Assembly (NCBI GenBank): GCA_020635725.1
Contig: JACJZF010000001.1
Coordinates: 248,001-312,000, forward strand
Source: Flavobacteriales bacterium
GTDB taxonomy: Bacteria > Bacteroidota > Bacteroidia > Flavobacteriales_F > PHOS-HE28
Direction: 5' to 3'
Length of the DNA: 64,000 bases
Positions within the stretch are counted from its first letter, which is position 1. Every line of letters begins with the position of its first letter. Shown here one piece after another: positions 16,100-25,044 of this stretch. The notes under the pieces were generated by a model, which made no database searches, had not been told where the DNA came from, and saw only the letters and a list, made by a program, of their open reading frames with translations. Position numbers and translations under genes: made by a program.

Positions 16100-18712
16100 A
16101 TGTCCTCACGCGCACGCTCGACCCACGCCTGGTGGGCCCTCTTGGGCCTGGCCGTGCTGGCCGTGGCCTGCTCGCAGGAGAAAGACGCCTTCCTGAACCG
16201 CACCTTCCACCGCCTCACCGCGCGTGACAACGGCTGGTTCAACGCCAACGAGAAGCTGAAGGAGACCGTGATGGACATGGAGGATGCCCACGTGGACAAC
16301 TTCGATGAGGTGCTCCCTCTGTTCGTGTACGGCACCGAGCAGCAGGCCAAGGCCGCCGTGCCCGACCTGGAGAAGTGCATCGACAAATGCTCCCTGGTGA
16401 TCGAGCGCCATAGCATGGAGATCCAAGGCAAGGAACGCAACGCCTGGATCGACGATGCCTGGTTCGTGATCGCGCGCAGCCAGTTCTACAAGCGCAATTA
16501 CTCCGAGGCCGAGCGCGGCTTCACATACATCAGCCGCAACTTCAAGGGGTCGAACCGCGAATTGGAGAGCGAGATCTGGCTGGCGCGCACCGCCATCGAG
16601 CTCGAGCAGTTCGGCAAGGCCCGCAGCGCCTTGGACCATGTGCGCGACGCCAAGAAGCTGCCCAAGGGCTTCGACCAGGGCGAGCTCGCGGCCGTGGAGG
16701 CGCACCTCGAGATCCGCCGCGGCAAGGTCGATGACGCCATCATGCACCTGGAGCGCGCCATCCCGCTGGCCGAGCGCAAACGCGAGCGCGTCCGCTGGGC
16801 CTTCGTGCTGGCACAGCTCTACGAGCTCAAGGGGCAGGAGGAGAAGGCCATTCAGCAGTACGCCCAGGTGGTGAAGATGAACCCGCCCTACGAGATCGCC
16901 TTCCACGCGCAGATCTTCCAGGCGCTGGCCCACAACAAAGGCGACTCCAAGGCGCTCCGCAAGAAGCTGATCGCGATGCTGCGCGACGACAAGCACATCG
17001 ACCACTTCGACATGATCCACTACGCGCTGGCGGACCTGGACCTGAAGGAGCGCAAGGACTCGCTGGCCATCGACCACCTGGAGACCAGCGTGCGCGTGAG
17101 CACCACCGACACCAAGCAGAAGGCCAAGAGCTTCCTGAAGCTCGCCGACATCTACTTCGATGACCGCGCCTACGTGCCGGCGCAGCAGTACTACGACAGC
17201 ACCCGCAACCTGCTGGCCGAGGACCACCTGCGCTACGATGAGGTGGACACCCGCGCCCGCGTGCTCGGCGACCTGGTGGAGCAGCTGGCGATCATCGAGC
17301 GCGAGGACAGCCTGCAAGCCCTCATGGGCCTGGACCCCGACGAGCTGCAGAAGAAAATCCGCGGCATCATCCGCGAACGCGAGGATGCCGAGCTCGAGCA
17401 GCAGCGCAAGGAGGAGCTCGCGCGCGAACAGGCGCCGCCCACCACCAACGCGCCCGCCGCCGGAGCCAATGGCCGCGGCAACTGGTACTTCTACGACCCG
17501 CAGCAGATCGGCCGGGGCCTCTCGAATTTCCGAAAGAAGTGGGGCGCGCGCCCCCTTGAGGACAACTGGCGCCGCAAAGACAAGAGCGGCAGCGCACTGG
17601 CCGTGAGCGAAGAGGAAGAAGGAATCGAAGAGGGCGGCGAAGAGGCCAAAGGCGAAGCCGAATGGAAGGACCCGGATTTCTACCTGCGTGACATCCCGCA
17701 GGGCGACTCGGCGGTGGCCGAATCGAACGCCCGCATCTGCTCTGCGCTCTATGCCAGCGGCATGATCTACAAAGAGGAGCTCAAGGACATCGACAACGCG
17801 ATCGAGAGCTTCGAGGTGCTCAACAACCGCTTCGACGAGTGCCGCTACACCCCCGAGGCGCACTACCAGCTCTACCGCATCTACCTGCAGAAGGAGAACG
17901 ATGGCTGGTTCTCGCTCGAGGGATTCGGCTCGCAGACCTACGCCAACATCATCACCGAGCGCTGGCCCAACTCGGAGTTCGCACGGCTGGTGCGCGACCC
18001 GAACATCCTGCAGGCCGACGAGGCGCGCCGGGTGGAGGAAGAAGCGGCCTACCGCGAGGTGTACCGCATGTACCGGGAGTACTCGTTCTACCCGGTGATC
18101 ACCGCCTGCGACCGCGTGATCGAGAACGAACCGTACAACCACTTCAGGCCGAAGTACCATTTCCTCAAAGCGATGGCCATCGGCGGCACGCGCGACATCC
18201 CCAGCTTCCGCACCGCGCTGACCCAGGTGACCGCCGAGTTCCCCGGCACCGAGGAGGCCCAGCGCGCCGACGAGCTGCTCGCCAGCCTCAATGGCGGACC
18301 GGGAGGCGGCGCGCCACGGCCCAAGACCGCCGGCGCACCGGCCTATAAGAAGGACGATGGTCCGCAGCGCTACGTGGTGGTGGTGCCCAACCGCACGGTG
18401 GACATGAACACCGCGAAAGCCGCCCTCTCCGATTTCAACACCACCTACTTCGGCCATACCGCCCTGCAGGTGAACGGCAACTTCCTCGACTCGGGGCATC
18501 AGGTGCTGATCATCAGCCCGCTGCCTGACAAGTCGAAGGCCCTGGAATACCACGGGCTCTTCGAGGCGAATGGCGACCTGCTCTCCGGACTGAACGATCA
18601 GGGCTATCCGGCCTTCATCATCTCCGAAGCCAACTACCCCCTGTTCTTCGAATCGAAGGATACGGCCGCCTACCAAGCCTTCTTCCAGCAGAATTACCTT
18701 GACGGTCAGTAG
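16100..18712 (+). CDS. porW: Type IX secretion system lipoprotein PorW/SprE (TPR protein)
   Basis: An 870-residue lipoprotein: signal ending LAVLAVAC-S with a lipobox Cys, followed at once by FLNRTFHRLTARDNGWFNANEKL, which matches the conserved N-terminal block of PorW/SprE. TPR-like helices fill about 100-400 and 540-760, separated by a low-complexity charged linker (about 420-520). The C-terminal block (YVVVVPNRTVDMNTAKAAL ... FIISEANYPLFF ... FFQQNYLDG) matches the end of family members. In Flavobacterium and Porphyromonas this protein is required for T9SS function and gliding. Its presence fits the T9SS substrates and accessory genes elsewhere in the window. The long antisense open frame over this gene is a codon-bias shadow. 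Confidence 0.9.
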   Translation: MSSRARSTHAWWALLGLAVLAVACSQEKDAFLNRTFHRLTARDNGWFNANEKLKETVMDMEDAHVDNFDEVLPLFVYGTEQQAKAAVPDLEKCIDKCSLVIERHSMEIQGKERNAWIDDAWFVIARSQFYKRNYSEAERGFTYISRNFKGSNRELESEIWLARTAIELEQFGKARSALDHVRDAKKLPKGFDQGELAAVEAHLEIRRGKVDDAIMHLERAIPLAERKRERVRWAFVLAQLYELKGQEEKAIQQYAQVVKMNPPYEIAFHAQIFQALAHNKGDSKALRKKLIAMLRDDKHIDHFDMIHYALADLDLKERKDSLAIDHLETSVRVSTTDTKQKAKSFLKLADIYFDDRAYVPAQQYYDSTRNLLAEDHLRYDEVDTRARVLGDLVEQLAIIEREDSLQALMGLDPDELQKKIRGIIREREDAELEQQRKEELAREQAPPTTNAPAAGANGRGNWYFYDPQQIGRGLSNFRKKWGARPLEDNWRRKDKSGSALAVSEEEEGIEEGGEEAKGEAEWKDPDFYLRDIPQGDSAVAESNARICSALYASGMIYKEELKDIDNAIESFEVLNNRFDECRYTPEAHYQLYRIYLQKENDGWFSLEGFGSQTYANIITERWPNSEFARLVRDPNILQADEARRVEEEAAYREVYRMYREYSFYPVITACDRVIENEPYNHFRPKYHFLKAMAIGGTRDIPSFRTALTQVTAEFPGTEEAQRADELLASLNGGPGGGAPRPKTAGAPAYKKDDGPQRYVVVVPNRTVDMNTAKAALSDFNTTYFGHTALQVNGNFLDSGHQVLIISPLPDKSKALEYHGLFEANGDLLSGLNDQGYPAFIISEANYPLFFESKDTAAYQAFFQQNYLDGQ

Positions 18713-18731
18713 GATAAGACGGCCCTGAGCC

Positions 18732-18739
18732 TATATTTG
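18732..18739 (+). promoter_or_regulatory. Candidate Bacteroidota -7 promoter box upstream of bactofilin
   Basis: TATATTTG followed by C is an exact match to TAnnTTTG, 36 bp before the bactofilin ATG. The nearest TTG upstream (18699-18701) is 30 bp away, too far for a normal -33 element. The box could drive bactofilin and the ATP synthase genes behind it. Confidence 0.55.
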
Positions 18740-18775
18740 CCGCCAGCCACCCTTAACTCTCCAAGCTCAGGGACC

Positions 18776-19225
18776 ATGTTCCGCAGCGATAAACCCGCTC
18801 CACCGACCATGAACAAGCCCACGGAAACCGTGAACAGCGGCAAGATCAACAGCATCATGGAGGGCACCTCCATCGAAGGCGAGATCAAGAGCGACAGCAA
18901 CATCCGCATCGATGGCCGGGTGAAGGGAACGGTGAACGCGCGCGGCCGCGTGATCATCGGCCAGACCGGGATCATAGAAGGCGAGGTGATCTGCCAGAGC
19001 AGCGATATCGAGGGCACGCTGGTGGGCAAGATCAACTGCCAGGACCTGCTGAGCCTGAAAGCCACCGCCAAGCTCCAAGGCGACATCAACACCAAGAAGC
19101 TGGCGATCGAGCCGGGCGCGGTGTTCACCGGTAATTGCAGCATGGCTGGAGGGGTGGTGAAGGAGATGGACCCCGCCCGATTGCAGACCGCGCCGCGCTC
19201 CGAGCAGGCGCAGGCCTCGCGCTGA
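18776..19225 (+). CDS. Bactofilin (polymer-forming cytoskeletal protein)
   Basis: A 149-residue protein with a right-handed beta-helix repeat typical of bactofilins: IEGEIKSDSNIRIDGRVKG, VIIGQTGIIEGEVIC, DIEGTLVGKINCQDLLSL, KLQGDINTKKLAIEPGAVFTG. Short disordered tails flank the core (N-terminal Pro-rich; C-terminal RLQTAPRSEQ). Bactofilins self-assemble into nucleotide-independent filaments at the membrane and often position peptidoglycan-modifying enzymes. The M23 peptidase is two genes away across the divergent porW promoter. I chose ATG 18776 (MFRSDKPAPP); an in-frame TTG at 18737 would add 13 residues and overlap the promoter-like box. Confidence 0.93.
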   Translation: MFRSDKPAPPTMNKPTETVNSGKINSIMEGTSIEGEIKSDSNIRIDGRVKGTVNARGRVIIGQTGIIEGEVICQSSDIEGTLVGKINCQDLLSLKATAKLQGDINTKKLAIEPGAVFTGNCSMAGGVVKEMDPARLQTAPRSEQAQASR

Positions 19226-19255
19226 GCACCACGCCCATAGGGCACGAATCGGCCC

Positions 19256-19642
19256 ATGGCCTCCGGCTCCCCCGTTTCACCCATCCTGCTCTTCACGGCC
19301 GCCGTGGCCTTCGTGCTGGTGCTCTGCCTGTACGGCTTGGGCATCGCCCTGACGCCCGCGCATGGCCTGCTGCTGGCCTGGTTCGCGCTGATCACCCTCG
19401 CGCTGCACCTCTGGCAGGAGCCCGCCATGCGGCGTGACCCGAAGGGCTTCGCCCGGCGCTTCATGGCCGGCCTGTCCATCAAGATGCTGCTCTCCCTGCT
19501 GGTGGCCGTGGTGCTGCTGCTGCGCGCGCCGAAGCCGGAGCGGCTCGTCATCGGTGTGGCCTTCGCCGGGCTCTACCTGGCCTACCTCGCTTTCAGCGCC
19601 GCGCGCCTCACCGGCCAGGCCCGCAAGCTCCCGCGGCCGTGA
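19256..19642 (+). CDS. Small polytopic membrane protein in the ATP synthase cluster
   Basis: A 128-residue protein with about four hydrophobic helices (residues ~8-30, 33-50, 72-92, 98-118) and a basic C-terminus. I do not recognise a named family. Its size, topology and place directly before atpZ (4-bp GTGA overlap at 19639-19642) suggest a counterpart of the AtpI/assembly genes found at the head of many F-ATPase operons, but this rests on position only. Confidence 0.8.
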   Translation: MASGSPVSPILLFTAAVAFVLVLCLYGLGIALTPAHGLLLAWFALITLALHLWQEPAMRRDPKGFARRFMAGLSIKMLLSLLVAVVLLLRAPKPERLVIGVAFAGLYLAYLAFSAARLTGQARKLPRP

Positions 19643-19869
19643 GCTCGAAGAATGACCTGCGCAAGGCGCGCAAAGGCTACGAGAGCTACCTGAAGTACAT
19701 GGGGCTCGGCTTCACCATGCTGGGAATCGTACTGGCCCTCACCTTCGGTGGCTGGTGGCTCGATAAGCAGCTTCACTGGGCCTTCCCGGTATTCACGCTC
19801 ACGGGCAGCCTGCTGGGCATCGCCGGAGCCCTGGTCTACCTCTTCCAGGAGACCAAGCCGCAGCGGTAA
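19639..19869 (+). CDS. atpZ: AtpZ/AtpI-like F0F1-ATPase accessory protein
   Basis: A 76-residue protein with two transmembrane helices (about 23-42 and 46-67) and charged ends. FGGWWLDKQLHWAFPVFTLTGSLLGIAGALVYLF fits the AtpZ/putative F0F1-ATPase subunit family, which assists c-ring assembly or Mg2+/Ca2+ transport. Translation starts at GTG 19639, which overlaps the preceding stop as GTGA, so it is probably coupled. Subunit a follows after 93 bp. Confidence 0.85.
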   Translation: MSSKNDLRKARKGYESYLKYMGLGFTMLGIVLALTFGGWWLDKQLHWAFPVFTLTGSLLGIAGALVYLFQETKPQR

Positions 19870-19917
19870 GGTCACGAATCTCACCGAATAGGGCTGTTTT
19901 CGTTCCGCGAGGTTCCC

Positions 19918-19925
19918 TACCTTCG
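19918..19925 (+). promoter_or_regulatory. Candidate Bacteroidota promoter for atpB
   Basis: TACCTTCG lies 37 bp before the atpB start, with a T-rich stretch (TTTT at 19897-19900) 17 bp upstream of it, close to the TTTG-N17-23-TAnnTTTG arrangement. It sits in the only sizeable gap (93 bp) inside the ATP synthase cluster and could give atpBEFHAG its own transcript. Confidence 0.5.
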
Positions 19926-19962
19926 CGCCCGCAAAAACGGGGCATCCGAACGCCCCCAGCAC

Positions 19963-21114
19963 GTGAAACCCTTGCTGCGTCTGAGTTCCCTCCTGTTCTG
20001 TGCCCTTCTGATGGGCGCCTCCTTCGCGCAGCACGCCGATAGCCTTTCCGAGCATGATATCGATCATGCCGTTGAGCACCTGAACGCCGAGGACGTGTTC
20101 GAGGCGGCCCCTACCGAGGGCGACGAGCACGGCGACCACAAGTTCAACCCGGGCGAGATGATCATGGGCCACGTGACCGATGAGCACGGCTGGCACCTCT
20201 GGGGGCACACCTCCATCCCGCTGCCCATCATCGCCTATACCCAGGGACGCGGGCTCAGCATATTCAGCAGCGGGCATTTCGAGCACGGTCTGGTGGCGCA
20301 TGCGGGCTACATGCTCCTGGATGGCAAGCTCAAGGCCACCGATGCGGCCGATGGCACAGCGGCCCATGAGCACCTGGTGAATGAGGAACTGACCTCCGCC
20401 ACGTACGATTTCAGCATCACCAAGAACGTGCTGGCCGTTTTCGTGAGCTCGGCCCTGATGCTGCTCATCTTCCTCACTGTGGCGAAGGCCTACGCACGCC
20501 GACCCGGCCAGGCTCCAAGCGGCCTGCAGAACTTCATCGAGCCCATCGTGCTCTTCGTGCGCGACGATGTGGCCAAGGCGAACATCGGCCCGAAGTACGA
20601 GCGCTTCATGCCGTACCTGCTCACGGTGTTCTTCTTCATCCTGATCAACAACCTGATGGGCCTCATCCCCATCTTCCCCTTCGGCGCGAATGTCACCGGC
20701 AGCATCTCGGTCACGTTCGCGTTGGCCATGATCACCTTCATCATCACGCTGCTCAACGGCAACCGCCACTACTGGGGCCACATCCTGGCGATGCCCGGCG
20801 TGCCCAAGCCGGTGCTGCTGATCCTCACCCCGGTGGAGATCCTCGGCGTGTTCCTGCGCCCGGCGATCCTCATGATCCGACTCTTCGCGAACATCACCGC
20901 CGGCCACATCATCGTGCTGAGCTTCTTCGCGCTGATCTTCATCTTCGGTGAGCTCAACGCCGGCCTCGGCTGGGGCGTGAGCATCTTCAGCCTGCTCTTC
21001 ACGGTGTTCATGAGCATGCTCGAGCTCCTGGTGGCCTTCATCCAGGCCTTCGTGTTCACCTTCCTCTCCGCGATGTACTTCGGGGCCGCCATCGAAGAGC
21101 CCCACCACCACTAG
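19963..21114 (+). CDS. atpB: F-type ATP synthase subunit a
   Basis: A 383-residue membrane subunit that forms the proton half-channels next to the c-ring. The C-terminal ~220 residues carry the family core, including LMIRLFANITAGH with the essential arginine at R306 and INNLMGLIPIFP. The first ~150 residues are the extension typical of Bacteroidota: a signal peptide (ends GASFAQ) and a periplasmic region unusually rich in His, Asp and Glu (HADSLSEHDIDHAVEH; GDEHGDHKF). The protein also ends EEPHHH. The start is GTG 19963. The long minus-strand frame over this gene is a shadow. Confidence 0.95.
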   Translation: MKPLLRLSSLLFCALLMGASFAQHADSLSEHDIDHAVEHLNAEDVFEAAPTEGDEHGDHKFNPGEMIMGHVTDEHGWHLWGHTSIPLPIIAYTQGRGLSIFSSGHFEHGLVAHAGYMLLDGKLKATDAADGTAAHEHLVNEELTSATYDFSITKNVLAVFVSSALMLLIFLTVAKAYARRPGQAPSGLQNFIEPIVLFVRDDVAKANIGPKYERFMPYLLTVFFFILINNLMGLIPIFPFGANVTGSISVTFALAMITFIITLLNGNRHYWGHILAMPGVPKPVLLILTPVEILGVFLRPAILMIRLFANITAGHIIVLSFFALIFIFGELNAGLGWGVSIFSLLFTVFMSMLELLVAFIQAFVFTFLSAMYFGAAIEEPHHH

Positions 21115-21139
21115 AACAACCCGCAAACCAACCAACGTC

Positions 21140-21391
21140 ATGTTCCTCTCGTTCCTCCTGCAAGCTGTCGCCGATCATGGTCACTTCGGTTTCGCCGCCA
21201 TCGGCGCTGGCGTGGCCGCCCTGGCCGCTGGCATCGGCATCGGCCGCATCGGTGGTGACGCCATGCAGGCGATCGCCCGCCAGCCTGAAGCCACCAACGA
21301 CATCCGCGCCAACATGATCCTGGCCGCCGCCCTCGTGGAAGGTGCCGCCATGTTCGGCATCGTGGTGGGCCTGCTGGCGATGGTGCTCTGA
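21140..21391 (+). CDS. atpE: F-type ATP synthase subunit c
   Basis: An 83-residue hairpin proteolipid forming the rotor ring. The polar loop RQPE is at 47-50 and the ion-carrying carboxylate is E67 in ALVEGAAMFG. Helix 1 has the tight-packing glycine run GAGVAALAAGIGIGRIGG. The Ser/Thr that follows the Glu in sodium-binding rings is replaced by Gly, so proton coupling is the likely mode. It sits 25 bp after atpB. Confidence 0.96.
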   Translation: MFLSFLLQAVADHGHFGFAAIGAGVAALAAGIGIGRIGGDAMQAIARQPEATNDIRANMILAAALVEGAAMFGIVVGLLAMVL

Positions 21392-21435
21392 GCACCGGCC
21401 GCTGTCCGCGTCGTCATTGATCCAATCCCAGCATC

Positions 21436-21933
21436 ATGCTCATCGAGTTCTCCTATGGCCTGATCTTCTGGATGCTCGTATCGTTCACCGCGGTACTGTT
21501 CATCCTGGGCAAGTTCGCGTGGAAGCCCATCCTCAAGGGGCTGAAGGACCGCGAGACCTCCATCGCCGACGCGCTGAACGAGGCGAAGAAGGCGCGCGAG
21601 GAGATGTCCGCGCTGAACGCGAGGAACGAGGAACTGATGCGCGCCGCGCGCGAGGAGCGCGAGGTGATGTTGAAGGAGGCGCGCGACATCCGCGACAAGG
21701 AGATCGCTGAGGCGAAGAGCAAGGCCAAGGCCGAGGCCGATGCCCTGCTCTCCCGCGCCCGCACCGATATCCAGAACGAGAAGAACGCCGCCATCACAGA
21801 GATGAAGAACCAAGTGGCCGAGCTGAGCATCCTGGTGGCCGAGCGCATCCTTAAGGAGAAGCTCGAGACCAGCGCCGCGCAACAGGCCCTGGTCGATAAG
21901 GTGATGGGCGAGGCCGACCTTCGCAAGTCATGA
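21436..21933 (+). CDS. atpF: F-type ATP synthase subunit b
   Basis: A 165-residue peripheral-stalk subunit. One N-terminal transmembrane helix (about 5-26, FSYGLIFWMLVSFTAVLFIL) is followed by W-K-P and a long charged coiled coil rich in Ala, Glu and Lys that ends near residue 145. The last bases overlap atpH as ATGA (21930-21933), so the two stalk subunits are translationally coupled. Confidence 0.96.
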   Translation: MLIEFSYGLIFWMLVSFTAVLFILGKFAWKPILKGLKDRETSIADALNEAKKAREEMSALNARNEELMRAAREEREVMLKEARDIRDKEIAEAKSKAKAEADALLSRARTDIQNEKNAAITEMKNQVAELSILVAERILKEKLETSAAQQALVDKVMGEADLRKS

Positions 21934-22490
21934 ACATCGCGCCGGTCGCCTACCGCTACGCCCGCTCACTGATGGAGCTCGCCCAGGAGAAGGGCGTGCT
22001 GGCCGGCGTGCACGAGGACATGCGCCTGGTGTCGGCCACCTGCGCCGGCAGCCGCGAGCTGCTGGTACTGCTGAAGAGCCCGGTGGTGAAGGCGGACAAG
22101 AAGGACCGGATCCTGGAGCAGGTCTTCGCCGGCAAGATCGGCCAGTTGACCAACGGCTTCATGGGCGTGCTGGTGCGCAAGGGCCGCGAGGAGCTGCTGC
22201 CGCATGTGGCCGCCGCCTTCGAGGAGCTCTACAAGCAGCAGCGCGGCATCATCACCGCCGAGGTGGTGAGCGCCACGCCGCTGAACGATGCGGCCCGCGC
22301 CAAGGTGCGCGCGATGGCGGAGAAGCAGCATCCCGGCAAGACGATCGAGTTAGAGGAGAAAGTGGATCCGTCGCTGATCGGCGGCGTGACGATCCGCATC
22401 GGCGACGAGCAATATGACGGCAGCGTGAGCCGCCGCCTCAGCGACCTGCGCCGCGAGTTCTCGAAGAACCCTTACCTGCCCAAGATCTAA
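21930..22490 (+). CDS. atpH: F-type ATP synthase subunit delta
   Basis: A 186-residue OSCP/delta subunit linking the peripheral stalk to the top of F1. It starts with APVAYRYARSLMELAQEKGV, the usual N-terminal helix. The C-terminal signature IELEEKVDPSLIGGVTIRIGDEQYDGSVSRRLSDLRREF is typical of the family. It overlaps atpF by 4 bp and precedes atpA by 12 bp. Confidence 0.96.
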   Translation: MNIAPVAYRYARSLMELAQEKGVLAGVHEDMRLVSATCAGSRELLVLLKSPVVKADKKDRILEQVFAGKIGQLTNGFMGVLVRKGREELLPHVAAAFEELYKQQRGIITAEVVSATPLNDAARAKVRAMAEKQHPGKTIELEEKVDPSLIGGVTIRIGDEQYDGSVSRRLSDLRREFSKNPYLPKI

Positions 22491-22502
22491 AGCAAGAAGG
22501 CC

Positions 22503-24083
22503 ATGGCCCATGTGCAACCCGCCGAAGTGACGGCGATCCTGAAACAAGAACTCGCCGGCTTCCGCAGCGAGGCCGAGCTCGAGGAGGTCGGTACCGTGCT
22601 GCAAGTGGGTGACGGCATCGCCCGCATCTACGGCCTCAAGGGCGTGCAGAGCGGCGAGCTCATCGAGTTCACGACCGGCCTGCGCGCGATCGTGCTGAAC
22701 CTCGAGGAGGACAACGTGGGCGCCGTGCTCCTGGGCCCCAGCGTGGGCATCAAGGAAGGCGACACCGTGAAGCGCACCAAGCGCATCGCCAGCATCAACG
22801 TGGGCGAAGGCATGGTGGGCCGCGTGGTGAACACCCTGGGCGAGCCCATCGACGGCAAGGGCCCCATCACCGGCGAGACCTTCGAGATGCCGCTGGAGCG
22901 CCGCGCCCCCGGCGTGATCTTCCGCGAGCCCGTGAAGGAGCCGCTGCAGACGGGAATCAAGGCGGTGGACGCCATGATCCCCATCGGCCGTGGCCAGCGC
23001 GAGCTCATCATCGGCGACCGCCAGACCGGCAAGAGCACGGTGGCGCTCGATACCATCATCAACCAGAAGGAGTTCTTCGAGGCCGGCAAGCCCGTTTACT
23101 GCATCTACGTGGCCATTGGCCAGAAGGGCAGCACCGTGGCCGCTACGGTGAAGACGCTCGAGGAGAACGGCGCCATGGCCTACACCACGGTGGTGGCCGC
23201 CAACGCCAGCGACCCCGCTCCGATGCAGTTCTACGCACCCTTCACCGGCGCGGCCATCGGCGAGTACTTCCGCGACACCGGCCGCCCCGCGCTGATCGTG
23301 TACGATGATCTCTCGAAGCAGGCCGTGGCCTACCGCGAGGTATCGCTGCTGCTGCGCCGTCCTCCCGGACGTGAGGCCTACCCCGGCGACGTGTTCTACC
23401 TGCATAGCCGCCTGCTCGAGCGGGCCGCCAAGGTGATCGCCGACGATACCGTGGCCGCGCAGATGAACGACCTGCCCGACAGCCTGAAGGGAAAAGTGAA
23501 GGGCGGAGGCTCGCTCACCGCGCTGCCGATCATCGAGACGCAGGCCGGCGACGTATCCGCCTACATCCCCACCAACGTGATCTCGATCACCGATGGGCAG
23601 ATCTTCCTGGAGAGCAACCTCTTCCTCAGCGGTGTGCGCCCCGCCATCAACGTGGGTATCAGCGTGAGCCGCGTGGGCGGTAACGCGCAGATCAAATCCA
23701 TGAAGAAGGTTGCCGGCACGCTGAAGCTCGACCAGGCGCAGTACCGCGAGCTGGAGGCCTTCAGCAAGTTCGGCTCCGACCTCGACGCCGCTACCAAGGC
23801 CGTGCTCGACAAAGGCGCGCGCAACGTGGAGATCCTCAAGCAGGGCCAGAACAGCCCGATGCGCGTGGAGGAGCAGATCGCCATCATCTACTGCGGGACG
23901 AAGGGCCTGCTCAGCAAGGTGCCGGTGAAGAACGTGAAGCAGTTCGAGGCCGAGTTCATCACCATGCTGCGCAACAAGCACAGCGATGTGCTGGCCGCGC
24001 TGAAGAAGGGCGATTACAACGACCAGATCACCGGCACGCTCGAAGCGGTGGCCCAAGACCTGGCGAAGAGCCTCGATAACTAG
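22503..24083 (+). CDS. atpA: F-type ATP synthase subunit alpha
   Basis: A 526-residue non-catalytic nucleotide-binding subunit of F1. The Walker A motif GDRQTGKST is at 171-179. Other alpha hallmarks are VGDGIARIYGL, GRVVNTLGEPIDGKGPI, LLLRRPPGREAYPGDVFYLHSRLLERAAK, and VGGNAQIKSMKKVAGTLKLDQAQYREL. It is full length for the family. A compact GTTGTC/GACAAC inverted element separates it from atpG. The beta and epsilon genes are not downstream, consistent with the split ATP synthase organisation seen in Bacteroidota. Confidence 0.98.
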   Translation: MAHVQPAEVTAILKQELAGFRSEAELEEVGTVLQVGDGIARIYGLKGVQSGELIEFTTGLRAIVLNLEEDNVGAVLLGPSVGIKEGDTVKRTKRIASINVGEGMVGRVVNTLGEPIDGKGPITGETFEMPLERRAPGVIFREPVKEPLQTGIKAVDAMIPIGRGQRELIIGDRQTGKSTVALDTIINQKEFFEAGKPVYCIYVAIGQKGSTVAATVKTLEENGAMAYTTVVAANASDPAPMQFYAPFTGAAIGEYFRDTGRPALIVYDDLSKQAVAYREVSLLLRRPPGREAYPGDVFYLHSRLLERAAKVIADDTVAAQMNDLPDSLKGKVKGGGSLTALPIIETQAGDVSAYIPTNVISITDGQIFLESNLFLSGVRPAINVGISVSRVGGNAQIKSMKKVAGTLKLDQAQYRELEAFSKFGSDLDAATKAVLDKGARNVEILKQGQNSPMRVEEQIAIIYCGTKGLLSKVPVKNVKQFEAEFITMLRNKHSDVLAALKKGDYNDQITGTLEAVAQDLAKSLDN

Positions 24084-24089
24084 TTCAAC

Positions 24090-24145
24090 GTTGTCGGTTG
24101 CCAGTTGTCCGGCACACTGACAACTGACAACGGATACCTGACAAC
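24090..24145. repeat. Short imperfect inverted repeat between atpA and atpG
   Basis: The 71-bp gap contains GTTGTCGGTTGCCAGTTGTC (24090-24109) and, after a 9-base loop, the inverse words GACAACTGACAAC...GACAAC (24119-24145). Each arm is itself a degenerate direct repeat of about 8-10 bp. The architecture is like that of the units at 4075-4728, with a different core word. It could fold in the mRNA and lower atpG expression, or simply be an inserted element. Confidence 0.75.
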
Positions 24146-24154
24146 CACTCGGAG

Positions 24155-25036
24155 ATGCCCAGCCTGAAGGAGGTCCGCAACCGGATCACGAGCGTCAACA
24201 GCACGAAGCAGATCACCGCCGCCATGAAGATGGTGAGCGCGGCGAAGCTGCGTCGCGCGCAGGATGCCATCCTTCGCATGCGCCCCTACGCCGAGAAGCT
24301 GCAGAGCATCCTCAGCAACGTGAGCGCCTCGCTCGATAGCAGCGAGGGCAAGTACAGCGCCCAGCGCGAAGTGAAGAAGGTGCTGCTGGTGCCCATCGTG
24401 AGCAACCGCGGCCTGGCCGGCGCCTTCAATACGCAGGTGTTCCGCCTGATGCGCAGGGCCATCAACGATGCGAAGGCGCAGGGACAGGAGGTGGCCATCC
24501 TGCCGATCGGCAAGAAGGCCATGGACCTCTACCGCCGGAGCGGCATGCTGGATAGCTCGTTGCCATCGGACCTCGCCACGCTCTTCGACGGCCTGAACTT
24601 CGACAAGGCGGCGCCCGTGGCCGAGCTGCTGATGCAGCAGTTCGCCGATGGCCGCTACGACCGCGTGGTGCTCTTCTACAACAAGTTCAAGAACGCCGCG
24701 GTGCAGATCACCACAGAGGAGCAGTTCCTCCCGATCCCGCCTGCCGCGAGCACCCAGGAGGGCTCATCCGCCAAGGCCGACTACATCATGGAGCCCGACC
24801 GGGCCACCATCGTGGAGGAGATCATCCCGAAGAGCCTGAAGATCCAGCTCTACAAGGCGCTGCTCGACAGCTTCGCCGCCGAGCACGGCGCGCGCATGAC
24901 GGCCATGCACAAGGCCACCGACAACGCCGACTCGCTGCTGAAGGACCTGAAGCTGACCTACAACAAGGCGCGCCAGGCCTCCATCACCAACGAGATCCTG
25001 GAGATCGTGGGCGGCGCGGAGGCGCTGAAGGGGTAA
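24155..25036 (+). CDS. atpG: F-type ATP synthase subunit gamma
   Basis: A 293-residue rotor stalk subunit. The N-terminal helix PSLKEVRNRITSVNSTKQITAAMKMVSAAKLRRAQ and the C-terminal helix KATDNADSLLKDLKLTYNKARQASITNEILEIVGGAEAL are the diagnostic antiparallel coiled-coil ends, with a Rossmann-like middle (KKVLLVPIVSNRGLAGAFN). It is the last gene of the cluster here and converges on the PorP-like gene with an 8-bp gap. Confidence 0.97.
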   Translation: MPSLKEVRNRITSVNSTKQITAAMKMVSAAKLRRAQDAILRMRPYAEKLQSILSNVSASLDSSEGKYSAQREVKKVLLVPIVSNRGLAGAFNTQVFRLMRRAINDAKAQGQEVAILPIGKKAMDLYRRSGMLDSSLPSDLATLFDGLNFDKAAPVAELLMQQFADGRYDRVVLFYNKFKNAAVQITTEEQFLPIPPAASTQEGSSAKADYIMEPDRATIVEEIIPKSLKIQLYKALLDSFAAEHGARMTAMHKATDNADSLLKDLKLTYNKARQASITNEILEIVGGAEALKG

Positions 25037-25044
25037 GCCTTCGC

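Noticed and set aside
16106..18676. 856-codon open frame on the minus strand over porW
   Set aside because: It is antisense to a gene with clear PorW/SprE homology. High-GC codon bias depletes stop codons in the antisense frame, and its translation (runs of VV, HHVAL, LLLG) has no recognisable domain.
22350..24056. 568-codon minus-strand frame over atpA, and similar long frames over atpB (19582-21141) and the kinase (45374-46975)
   Set aside because: All are exact shadows of strongly conserved genes and show no independent start context or family motif.
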